Shown here one piece after another: positions 35,001 to 47,000 of a stretch of 64,000 nucleotides of DNA (the stretch's first letter is position 1; each line of letters opens with the position of its first letter). Location of the stretch: the NCBI GenBank assembly GCA_013398175.1, contig VZRZ01001925.1:35377-99376 (forward strand). The letters run 5' to 3'. Source of the DNA: Climacteris rufus (taxonomy: Eukaryota; Chordata; Aves; Passeriformes; Climacteridae). Under the pieces are notes generated by a model, which saw only the letters and a list, made by a program, of their open reading frames with translations, was not told where the DNA came from and did not search any database. The position numbers were made by a program, and so were the translations under genes.

Positions 35001-38000
35001 ACCTGGCCTTGGACACTTCCAGGGACGGGGCAGCCACAGCTTCTCTGGGCAGCCTGTGCCAGGGCCTCAGCACCCTGACAGGGAAGAATTCCTTCCCAGT
35101 ACCCCATCTCTGGCAGTGGGAAGCCATTCCCCCTTGTGCCATCCTTCCCTGCCCCTGTATGATGTGGAGATCCATCTCCTTCCTTGGGATGTGAGCAACC
35201 CTGAGGCACAGGGGGCTGCAGCCCTGCAGATGTGTGGGGATGCTCCAGGGGACGCAGAGGGAAACTGAGGCTGCAAATCCCAGGACAGCCAGAGCAGGAG
35301 CTGAAGGCACTGCTGGCACACCAGGCTGTGTGAGAACAATGCAGCTTTGGGCACTGGCTGCCAGCAGCTCCTGTGTCTTTGGTCAGAGGAGATGGGCTCC
35401 TTACTCAGCAGACACCACGATACTTTTCAGTGCAGTAAGCACTCTCTGCAGGACTGATCTCTATCCATCTCAGTTCCTTGCTATAATCTACTCTAATAAT
35501 TATCTGGCAGTCGATGCATAATCTCTCTGGTTTTAGAATGACTTTTTTTTTTTCTGGGAAGCTGTGATAAACCCATGAAATTTGATATTTCTGCTGTGAC
35601 AAAGGCATGAAATGCAAGAGCTTTGATCATGAAATGCATGGGCCCTCTGCTTACAGTGTGGCACTCCAGCCAGATGTCACAGAGCTTGTTTGAGCAACAC
35701 AAAACTCAGTCCTCACTGCTATGGGAACGTTTCACCAGTTTCCAGAGTGCCCTGGGCTTTCTGCATGGGACCCAGGCAGTGGAGCTGCAGATGAATCAAG
35801 TGTTTTCCCAGCTGATCCCCTAAGAAGCAATGTTTATTTCTAGGGAAGCTCATTTCTGTAGAATCTGCCCAGCACCTCTGGAAATTGGGATCCATGTGCC
35901 AGAAGCCTCCAAGCACCTTGAGCATTTTGCCCACAACACCTGAAGTGACTTCTGCAATCAGGTCCTGACCATGTTCCTTCTTTCAGGTTGTCTGCAGAGA
36001 CTTCAGGAAGGACCAAGCAAAGGTCACCAGACCTCTCCATGTCCCTGAGCCCCCTTGGGCAGGCAGACAGCAGGGATATTCTAATGGATCAGCCAGTTAT
36101 TTATTTCCCTGGGAGAAAGAAATGTCTGTACAGTCTGTGCCCAGCCCAGCAGCTGTAAGTGCTCTGCTGGCACAGACAGGAGCTGTGCTGTGAAAAGGCT
36201 GGGAGCTGGTTATTATCTCTGGTGGAAGCACCATGTTCCAGCACTTGATGGAAATCAATACTCCAGCAGCATCCAGCCTCCTTCCCAACCTGCTCCCACA
36301 GAGAACCCCGGGACTGCTCCACACAGCACAGCAGAATCTCCAAAATATTCCAGCTGACCAAGAGCAGTGGGTTAGGCACAAGGTGGAAATGCCTTCCACA
36401 TCCTCCCTGTTCCCCAGCTTGAAGACCACCCTGATGACTTTATTCACTGGTGAACTCAAGCAGCATTGAAGGGACCTTCATGCTGGCACATTCATGCCAG
36501 AGCTTGTAGGGCAAAAAGGGGCAGATCTGTGCAGAGGTCTGTGGGGTTTTCCTGCACGCTGCAGGGGGATGGAGCATGGTGTGGCTCTGGGAAGGACTGA
36601 GGATTTGTTGCACTGCCAGGGTGGATTCCCAGGAATGATAAGGGGCAATTATGGGAGGTTGTGGCCTCAGTGATAAGAGCAATTGCTTTAGGAACAGAAG
36701 GACATTGCTTATCACAGAATCCCTGAATGGTTTGGGTGGGAAAGGACATTAAATATCATCCAGTTCCACCCCTTGCCATGGGCAGGGACACCTTCCACTA
36801 TCCCAGGTTGCTCCAAGCCCCGTCCAACCTGGCCTTGGACACTTCCAGGGATGGAGCAGCCACAGCTTCTCTGGGCACCCTGTGCCAGGGCCTCAGCACC
36901 CTCATGGGGAACAATTTCTTCCTAACATCTAATCTAAATCTCTCCTCTTTTAGTGTACAACTCTTCCCCCTTGTTCTATCACCATATGCCCATATAAAAA
37001 GGCCCTCTTCTTTTTCATAAGCCACAATGTGTCCTGGCCTAATGGACATGGCCACCTTCAAACCTCCAGGGACTCTGCTGGGGGGACAGCTCCAGAAGCA
37101 AATGTGTCCAACCCCTCCATCACTAATGGGATGGAAATTAAAAAAAAGAAACCTCTTCATGCCAAATGAAGAATTTACCCATGATTTTTAAGCTACCAAG
37201 TTCCAGAGCATCACCTCGGTGAGCCTGCAGAGACGAGGAAGCCTTGAGCTTCCCTGACCATAACTGGCTGTACATTTTAGGGCAGGCACTGAGCTGTTGC
37301 TCAGCTCACTGTCACAGCTCAGACCTGCATTAGCAATGGGCTGCTTTGTCTACTGGCCTGCAGTGGTTGACCCCACACTCCCTGCTGGGGTAGTCGTTGT
37401 CCCACTCAGTGCTTCCTGGAGGGTTTGATGCGCCAGGCGAGCGGGGTCCAACACTGTTCTGAAACTCAGACGAGATATGGGAGAAGTCCTGGGGGGTGGA
37501 AGGCAAAGGGAAGGTTACAGAAACACACCAAGCAGGAGAACAGCAGATTTAATAATAGTGTATGATCACATTGACTTGCATGGTCCCCAAAATGTGTCAG
37601 TGCAGAGCACGGGAGGAGCTCCAGGGACAGAGGGGTCCAAGCCCCGAGTGTGGTGCAGGTGTCAATGCAGCAGCACATTTTACATCCCTTTTCCCTGCTC
37701 TTTTGGTCAGGACCTCCCTCCTCAGGGGTGGCAGTGGCTGTGGGGGACATGCAGCCACAGAAACCTTTGGGTTTTTCATAGCCTGGCCACCAAAACCACT
37801 GTCCCACTGGCAGTGCAGCTCAGCTCCCCCTGCAGCCCTGTGCTACCCCTCCCAGTGCTCAGGAACAAGGGACACCCACACAAACAACACTGTCCCCACG
37901 AGCTGCCACCACTGGCAATTCAACACAGACACTGTGGGGCTGCTTTAGCTGAAAGCTGATCAGTTTTCCCCATTTTTTGGGGTGGGTTTAATTAAATTTA

Positions 38001-41000
38001 TATACATTAGGCCATGTATATCAACCAGTCACAGCAGTTATCTGACCAAGAATGTGATTTTTTCCAAAATAGCCACATTAGAGCAATGTGGGGTATTCAA
38101 AATTTTTTATATTTTATTCACAAATTTATGTGGAATGAAGTTTCACCAAAGGCTGCTCTCAGCAACAGCTCCTGCCCCAATACAAGTGATGGTGAGGATG
38201 CCCTATAATGCTGTTTTCTGGACACAAGCTATCACCAAATCACAGAAGCCACTTTTTGTTGTGCAGAGCTAAAGCCCAACCCCTGTACTGGAGAAGTCAT
38301 GGAATCACGGAATCACTGAGGCTGGAAAAGACCTCCAAGATGATCGAGTCCCACCATTCCCCCAGCACTGCCAAGCCCACCACTAACCCACATCCCCAGG
38401 TGCCACAGCCACGTTTTCTGAACACTTCCAGGTGACTCCAGCACTTCTCCAGGCAGTTCTTCCAGTGCCTGATCACCCTTTCAGTGAAGAAATTTTCCTT
38501 GATATCCAACCTAAACATCCTCTGGTGCGACTTGAGGCTGTTCCCTCTCCTCCTGTCCCTGTTCCCTGGGAGCAGAGCCGGCTGCCCCTCCTGGCAGGAG
38601 TTGTGCAGAGCCAGCAGGGCCCCTTGAGCCTCTTCTCTCCAGGCTGAGCCCCCCCAGCTCCCCCAGCCTCCCCCTTCTCTGGGAAGGCTCCCCTGGGGAC
38701 AACACCAACACCCCGAAGCCAAGAGAGCCAGGAGCACCCACCTGCTGGCCGGGAGGCGAGGCGTTCATGGGGGGCTGTACCTGTAGTGCCATGGGGGGGG
38801 ACAGGAGGGGCTGCTGGGGGACCTGCTGCATGCTGAGGGGCTGGCTGAGCAGCGAGCTCTGCGGGTGGTGCAAGGACAGCTGCTGGTGGAGCGGGGGGCT
38901 GATCTGGAAGGAGGGCGGGGGGGAGGCACTGATGGAGGGCAGCAGGGGCTTGGAGGGCAGGGTCCGGGACAGCCCGGCGTGCGGGTGGCCGCGGTAGCTC
39001 TGCAGCTCCGACGGGGACAGGAAGGAGCCCAGGCCGGGGTAGGGCGAGGAGGCCTGCGGAGGCATGGGGTACATGGGCTGCTTGGGGGGGATCATCTTGG
39101 AAGCGGGGGTGCTCTGGGTGCTTTTCGTCTCCCCCTGGTCGGCAGAGCTCTGTGGGAAAACAGAACGGAAGGTGGTGAGAGGAGGGAAAAGAGGGAACGT
39201 CGATGTGTGTCCCCAGATGTCCAGCTGAGCTCCCCGGATCCCGTGGGTCCTGCTCCTCTGCCACCTGAAGCAGATGAGCTGCCAGCCCTGCAGCAGCTGG
39301 GTGGCCACAGGCTGGGTGCAGCATGCACATCTGGAAAAGCAAGGTCCAGCGACTCAGCTGTGCCTCTGGCAGAGCTGGAGCACCAGAGGGAATTACCCAG
39401 TGCAGGGGCAAAGTGCCCACCAGCAGCTCAGTGCTTTGGGAGGGGGACAAATCCCTTCTGCTTCCAACAGAGAACAAGTGGGTCTGTAAACCCCCTGCTT
39501 TCCCCATCCTGTGCATTCCTGCAGCCCTGTAATGCCTGGGACAGTGGTGGCCCCATATCTGCAGGAAGAAGAGAAGGGAAGGGGAAATTTTCTGGGCTGG
39601 ACAATGAGGGGTTTTTCCCAAGATGGGCTCTGTGATGATACTCCAGATCTCTTCTCACCCAGCAGCCAGGGTCACACAGCGCTGCTTCACTCAAAACAAA
39701 GTTCCAAAGTAGAGCAAGTGGAGAAATTGGGAAAAAATGAAGCCACAGAGCACATGCCTCCATGCCTCCATGCCTTCCACACCTCCTGCCCCACATTGCT
39801 GCGAGGCACATCCAAGGCAAGACCCTCAGAGGCTTCCAGAGGGACCAACAAGACCTTTTAAACCCCCAACCAGTCCTTCCCATCCCCTTTTTCTGTCCTT
39901 GTTGCTGTTCTGTTGACAAGTTGCCATCTACCAGTCTGCACAGGGGCTTTGAGCCTTCCCAGCTCACTAGCACCACACAGCTCCTGCAGAGGGTGGGTGA
40001 TTTGAGGTCACATTATTTCCCATGGCAGCCAAATGTGATGTTTAGTCACTGAGGAGGTGGTATAGTACCAAGGAGAAGCTTTGAAGGGAGACCACTCACA
40101 ACCCAAGGGCAGCATTAGCCCTGAGCCAGCCTTTGACCTCCTCAAGAGCCACCCCAAGGTCACAGGCAGCAAATGCCTGTGTCCCCTCTCTGGAGGTGTG
40201 GAGGAGGACAAGCTGTGAATTCCCCTGGGATGGGCATCCCTGTGGAGGACTGGGATGGGCAGGCACTTAGCCCATCATTGCTCCCAGCACAGTTTGGCAG
40301 CACTGGGAGTTCTGTATGAGCCTGAAGTGCCCTGAAAGTTCATTATTAGGCACTGGGATGGGCTCTCTGGGTTTGGCCTGGCAGTGGTGTGTTAAGCAGG
40401 TATGTGCTCACGTCTAATCAACCCACAGTTACGGGTCTTACTCCATAAAATACCCAAAAAACTCTGAAAAACTCCCTAAAAATCTGCTCTAGGCTGAGCA
40501 TGCACTGGAGAAGCAACACTCGGGGTCCTGAGCATCCAGGACAGCCCAAGTGCATGGAGCAGGGTGCAGCAGGAGGCTGGCACCAGTGTGGCCAGTCAGC
40601 CCAGTACGGGGGTGTCACCTCTGCCTGGGCCTGTCCCTGGTGTCACCTGGTCCTCCTGCCCCTGTTTGCTGCACTCACACCCTGAAAGCAGGTGAGGAAC
40701 AGCCACTGGCAGTGGGGACAGGCAGCAGGGACCCCTCCACCCCACTCAGGGACACTGAAGAATCCTCCCCTGCTGCTGAACCCATCCAAGGCAGGGTCTC
40801 ATTGCAGGGCAGCCCAGCTCCCACCCCAACCTTGCTGCAGAGCCCCTCTTTCAGCCCCTTGGGAAGGTGCTAATGCTGATATCAGTTCTGATATCACATC
40901 TACATGATATTTCTTATAAACCTGCTCCTCCCTGGAGGCTCCTGTGAGCATGGCTGTACCTTGGAGACGAGGCTGGCCCGGTACGCGGCCAGGGCTTTCA

Positions 41001-44000
41001 GGTACTCCTTCTTTGCAGCTTCTGTTTTCCTCTTGTATGCCTGAAAGGATCAAGAAATGGATAATCATTAGTGAAATGGACCAGTGGGCTGCTGGGCTTG
41101 GCTGCACCCTCCCTGCTCAGTGGGACCCCCCTTCACTGGGGCCATGTGCATGAAAAACTCTTCTGTGGAGAGGAATTGACCCCAAACCAAGAAAAGAAAG
41201 GCCCTGGATTGGACCATGCTGGGATTTTTGGAGGCATCTGTGGTCAGAGCAGTCTGTGGGTTTACACAGGTTTTCCTAAGAGACACAAGGTCTGATTTTA
41301 CAGGGTGAACTCAATGAAATCCCTTCCTGACAGGAACCAGGGTAAAGAGTGATCCAGGCTCTTGGAAGAGCAAGACAAAAGCCAAAATCTCCAAATGACA
41401 GCACTATCTTTAAGGTCCCTTCCAACTCAGTCCATTCGATGACTCTGTGATGATGACTAGCTTAAAAACAGATGAGACATTCAGAATTCCTAAACTACCC
41501 ATTTGTTTTCTTGTCTTTCCCATTCTTAAGTCTTTAGAGCTCAAAACTCCAGCTCTTCGCTGCAGTCTGGACAGCTGGGAACTGCTTTCTCATCATCTAA
41601 AAGCTGAGATTTTTGTCTCATCTTATGACTTGGTGAGCTGGAGCTTGCAGGGAAGCAGAAAAGTACCAGGAGAGTTTGCTTTCCTGAGAAAAAAAAAATA
41701 ATAAAGCCTTGTGAGAGTGAATTATGATTTACTCTTCCATTTCTCCCCATAATGAGAGATGCCTGATGATCATGTCACAGTGGTGCTCCCCTTCCTGCCT
41801 GGAGCCTGGTCCTTCACATGGAGGTAAAAACCTCCAATAAAGTAATGGTGTGATCCAGGCTGTCCCCAGCAGTGAGTCCCCGTGGGCTTACACAGATTAA
41901 ACTGAGTAAGAGAGAAGACTATCTTAAACATGGCATAAAAATCTCAGGATAAAGGCAGAAAAATCCCAGGAAAAATACCCAGCAGCCCTCTTCTCCACTG
42001 GAAACTCAAAGCCTTCCTCAAGCAATGCATTGAAAGTTGATTTCAATTAGAACAGATTTGCATGTATTTAATTTGGCTTTAAAACCAGCGTTGGTTTCAG
42101 CAATCGAAACGCTGGAGCCTCGTGGGCACAGCCTCTGTGCAGGCAGATTTAGACTGGATATTAGGAAAAATTTCTTCATGGGAAGGGTTGTCCAGCCCTG
42201 GAACAGGTTGCCCAGGGAAGTGGTGGAGTCACCATCCCTGGAGGTGTTTAACATCCCTGGACGTGTGGATGTGGCACTTGGGGACATGGTGACCTTGGCA
42301 GTGCTGGGTTCACAGCTGGACTGGGTGATCCTCAAGGTCTTTTCCAATCAAAAGAATTCCACAATTCTGTGATTTAGCTCTTCAAATTTCCACAGCCATG
42401 GCAGCACCCCAGACTCCCTCCCAACACTGACCTCAGAAGGGAAAGTAACCCTCCAGCAGTTAAACTGAATGCCAGTTTAAAACCAGCACAGATAAATTCT
42501 ATTAAAAATGGATTGAAAACCTTATTTTCATTGCTAAATTACAGCGAGTCCTGTAATGAAACATTTTGACTCAACACACTGGAGGTCTCAGACGGCAATT
42601 TTCTGAAATAGAGCATTTCCCTAAGTTTGTCTTTGGCTTTATGGTATTCAGGAAATATTATATTTGCTCCGTTCAGAACAAAATTACTTTTCAAAATGTC
42701 AGCCTGAAGAAGAGTTTGCCTGTGAAAAGCAACTATTTCTTCAAACTGTATCAGCTCCCTTAATAAAAGCTATTACCTTTCTCTATAATCTTCACATCTT
42801 TTATTAGAGAATCAAAGAATGGTTTGGGTTGGAAGGGACCTTAAAGCTCACCCAGTTCCATGCCCCTGCCATGGGCAGGGATACCTTCCACTGGAGCAGG
42901 TTTGTGTCCATCACAGCAACACAGAATTTACTGTATCCACCAGCCCTGCTGCTGGATGCTCTTAAATGTGGTGCCTGATGCCTGCACAACAATGAAATAA
43001 GAATTCCCGTGTCTCAGGCCAGTGTAAGGGTGGCCACAGCTGGATGCTAATCTGTGGAAAACATTTAATTATTTTTCTTTTGTAACAGCAAAATAGAAGA
43101 GTGGTTTTGCTTCTTTTTCTTTTTCTTTTTCTTTTTTTTTTTCTGGGATGGCGGAAAAACAAAGTATTCTGAGCTATGCAGAGACAAATTCAATTATTAG
43201 GAAGACTTGCCTGGAGAAAAAATGTGCAATTTCTGGACAGTGAGAGGGCAGGTAAATGAGACTTCCTAAACCTAAATGCAAACAAATGAATAACCAATAA
43301 AATCTGTGCCTATCTTCATCCCCATCCCCCGCTTTTCCTGCTAAATCCTTTTTTTATGCCACTCTTCATCTGTCCTTGTCTGTTATAGAGCACGTGGATC
43401 TCTGTCCTATTGGGATGTGCTGCTGGATGGGGTCTGGTGCAGCAGGACTGGGAAGGGGCAGCCAAGAGGCACAATCTCCTGAGGACAGAGGGGGATTGCT
43501 CCAAGCAGGAGCCTCTGTGCTCCTTGTGCAAGCCCTGGCTCAAGCCTGGCCACGAGCAGGGCTACCAAGAAGGGCAGCAGGGTTAGCCCAGGCACTGTGC
43601 TCTTTGATGCTCCTTGGGTGAGCTGGAAGCTCTGGAAGATTCCTGGTGGATTATTTGGTTTTAATCACAGAATCCCAGAATGGTTTGGGTTGGAAGGGAC
43701 CTTAAAGCCCATCTTGATCCACTCCCTGCCATAGGCAGGGACCCCTCCCACTGTCCCAGGGTGCTCCAAGCCCTGTCCAACCTGGCCTTGGGCACTTCCA
43801 GGGATGGGGAAGCCACAGCTTCTCTGGGCAACCTGTGCCACCACCCTCATTGTAAAGAACCATCCCTAAGGGTCTCCTGTTGGGAATTCTGCAGTCCTGC
43901 CCTGCACAGGGGGGCTTTCTGCACCCACACAGTGCTCCATCAAGGACACTGAGCTGCCTGTCCCTAGGGAATCTCCACGCTGATGTGGGAAGAGTGGATC

Positions 44001-47000
44001 CGAACAAAACTTCTCACAAATCCTCTGTGTAAAGGCAGCTCTAGTGCAGCATTTATAACCTTTAAAATTTTAATTTAAACATTGACAAAACCATGTTACT
44101 TTCTAATTAAATCCCATTTTCTCCCAGGGATTTTAATTTTGAAGTAATTTATCAGATTTAAGGATCCTCAAAACATTTTGCATGTTTTTCTTTCTAACCT
44201 GCCATGCCCACTGATTTATTTTCCTTATTCATTAGCAGGAGGATTCATTAGTCATTAAGTGAGTGGGTGGGTTGGGGAGGGGGGGAGGAAGCAGAAATGG
44301 TTAGTGATTATGAAAACAAAAACTCAGAGCTGTAAGAAGCATATGTTGGGATCATAATCCTGACACCTCTGTGTCTCAGCAAAGCAGCCAGTAATTGTAC
44401 TGTAATGAAATGTTCTTGTTTGATAACCAGTTAATTAGAGAAGACAATTATTGCAAACCCCGCTGACGCCCACGAACGGCTCCGTGTCGCTCAGCACTGA
44501 GTGACAGCCGGAGCTGTTATCCATAACCTCTGCATCCCAGCCCTCCTCCTCCAGCAGCAACGCTGCTTCCTGAGCCTGGGGAACGATGGGAAGAACCCCA
44601 TCTCCACCCCCAAAAATCAAGGGGAGCGCTGGTCCCAAGTGGAAAGGTCTCTGCTGCAATGCCAGGTGGAGTTTGGGGCAATTTACTTTGAAAAAGAGGT
44701 AGAGCATCAGGAGAGAAGAGATGGAAAATGCAGGAAAGGTCTCCAGGAGGAAAGCTGGGAGGGAAGACCAAGAGGAGCCACCAGGATGCAGCAGAAGAGG
44801 CACTGAGTGATCCTCTGTGTGTAGGAAAAGAGGCAACAGGCTTCCACTGTACCCAGGGCAGTGTTGGGTAAGCACTGGGAAGCCTTTGGAACAGTAGGGA
44901 TAATTAAGCACGGGAAGACACTGCCTAGGGAGATGTGTAATCTCCACCACTGAGGGTTTAAGAACAGATTAGGAACACATCCATCAGGAATGGCTTAAGT
45001 AGAGATGATCCTGACTTCAGGCAGCAGTATGGTCTGATTGACCTATTAAGTCCCTCCTTGCCCTCCTTTCTATGATTCCATGACTGGTTTTTTTTTCTCC
45101 CAAATGTATACATTTGGGTTTTATTCTGCTTGTAAATCTGCAGGGCTTTTCTTGTACCTATTATACACTTTTCTGCAAGATATGTCTTGAGATCACCATA
45201 ACTTATGGCTTATCCAGAACATGACTCAAAGCACATCCTCCCTGCCACACCACCCTTCTCTCCATACATCCTTCACACAGCCATTGGAAAGGCAAATAGG
45301 AAACATGGACATGGTCTCCTTATTCCTTCCCAGCTCATCCTCACCTCCTTGCACCCCCCTCTGTGTCCCCTTCTTGGGGAAGACTCTTAGGGAAGACTCC
45401 CACCATTCAAACCAACAAACCCAGGCTACACCTTCAGAGTGAAACCTGAGGTCTGGATTGCTAAATCTTGAGGTCAGCATCCCTGAGGATACCTACAGGA
45501 AAAAGGATTTTTCCTGTAGGGAAGGCTCTGGGAACTGTTTGCATGGTTTGATGAGAATTCCTGCCTTATCCTGGTGGAGGCACAGTGCTGTGAAGCAATC
45601 CTTTGGAGAATTCATGGAAAACCCCCTAATGAAGTAGCAATTACCATAAGTTAAAGCATCCCAAAGGATCCCTGCTTTCCAGAGCTTTGACTTCACGGTG
45701 CCAGCGGGGTGTAAGTCACCCATCACTCCATGTGAGGGCACAAGTGTGTTCCCAGGGCAATCCACTGAAGATTCCAAAGGGAACAGGAGGGTGACAAATC
45801 CAAACCCTAACCTCCAATGAAAACCACACAACATGCACCTTCCAAACTTCTGACCTTGCTCTCCAAGAAGGAAAGGAACACTCTTGGAGCTGTTAAGAGC
45901 AGATCTGACCTTTCACATCCTCCCTTGTCATTATCCCTCTCTTCACCAGACCTCTCTTGAAACCTTGTTTGGGATTGATGTTTTGATCCATCTCCAGGAC
46001 AGGGCTTTCCTCGATGCTCAGAAGATGCTGAAAGCCCAAAGTGACTGCTTGGACCCTTCCAGCCCCCACTGCCAGGGCTTTGGGGCTGCAGGAGCAAACT
46101 GCATCCCGTGGTGGCTCCAGTGCTGACAGCTTGGTACCAAGCTGGAATTGGGCAGTTTGCAGCACCTGCTGCATGGTCTTCCCATGGGATCTCTCCCCTG
46201 TGATGGCTCTTCCATAAAATAACCTTGCAGCTGGGCTGAGGTGCCCACCACAGGTACCCTCAGTGTCCTGCCAGCACGTGATTTATTAGGTTCAATGAGC
46301 AGATGGATCTGATTAAATGGCTGATCTATTACTTTCTGCTGAGCAAGCAATTTTTCAGCTGGGTAATTTCCCCCTGGAGTGTGGCTTTATCCCTGAAGCT
46401 CTGTTGTTCTCCAGGCTGTGCATATGTAAGGGAAAACTCCACATGCCTTTGGCCACGGAGTCACTCAGCATTACTGAACTGGTCCTGGGGAAGCACAAGC
46501 AAGAACTCATTTTTGGTACCTGTGTGTCCCCACTGAGCCCCCAGATACAGAAATTCAGCTGAAAATGCTGGGTTTGCCCAATCTCTGCTCATTTCAGATG
46601 GGAAGCCTGGGGTTAGCCTGGGGTTCACTCAGCAGATTGCTCAGGAGCTCCTTCCTCTGCTCTTGGGTCCCAGGGTCCAGGGAAACACCAGCACAGTGCT
46701 TTGGCTTTGTGGCTGGATTTGCTGATGAAAAGGAGCTGGTTCCAGACACTTCTGCAACTGCCACCTTGGCACTGATCTCTCTGCTCTCCATCCCTTCCTG
46801 GCTCCAAGCCAACCTCCTCCTCACCAAAATACAGCAGGCAACGGGAAGGTGCTCTGAGAGGGAATAACAGAGAATGGCAGAGGAGAGCAAATCCCACCAG
46901 TGACTTCTCTGGAGAGTCTCCAGGCTTATCACCCACAGGAAATCCCCCTAAGCAAGGACAGTCACCAGAGCTGGTGTCACCTGCTCTTGGGCAGGTCTGG

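Noticed and set aside
37378..37380. Alternative GT donor inside the penultimate TOX2 exon (GA|GTGTGG)
   Set aside because: The phase would fit, but it would delete the conserved CGVNHCS segment and the site is a poor donor.
38473..39621. A 382-codon minus-strand open frame across a TOX2 exon
   Set aside because: It is in a frame shifted against the exon (the correct reading gives DQGETKST and MALQVQPP) and runs through a CR1 and intron sequence.
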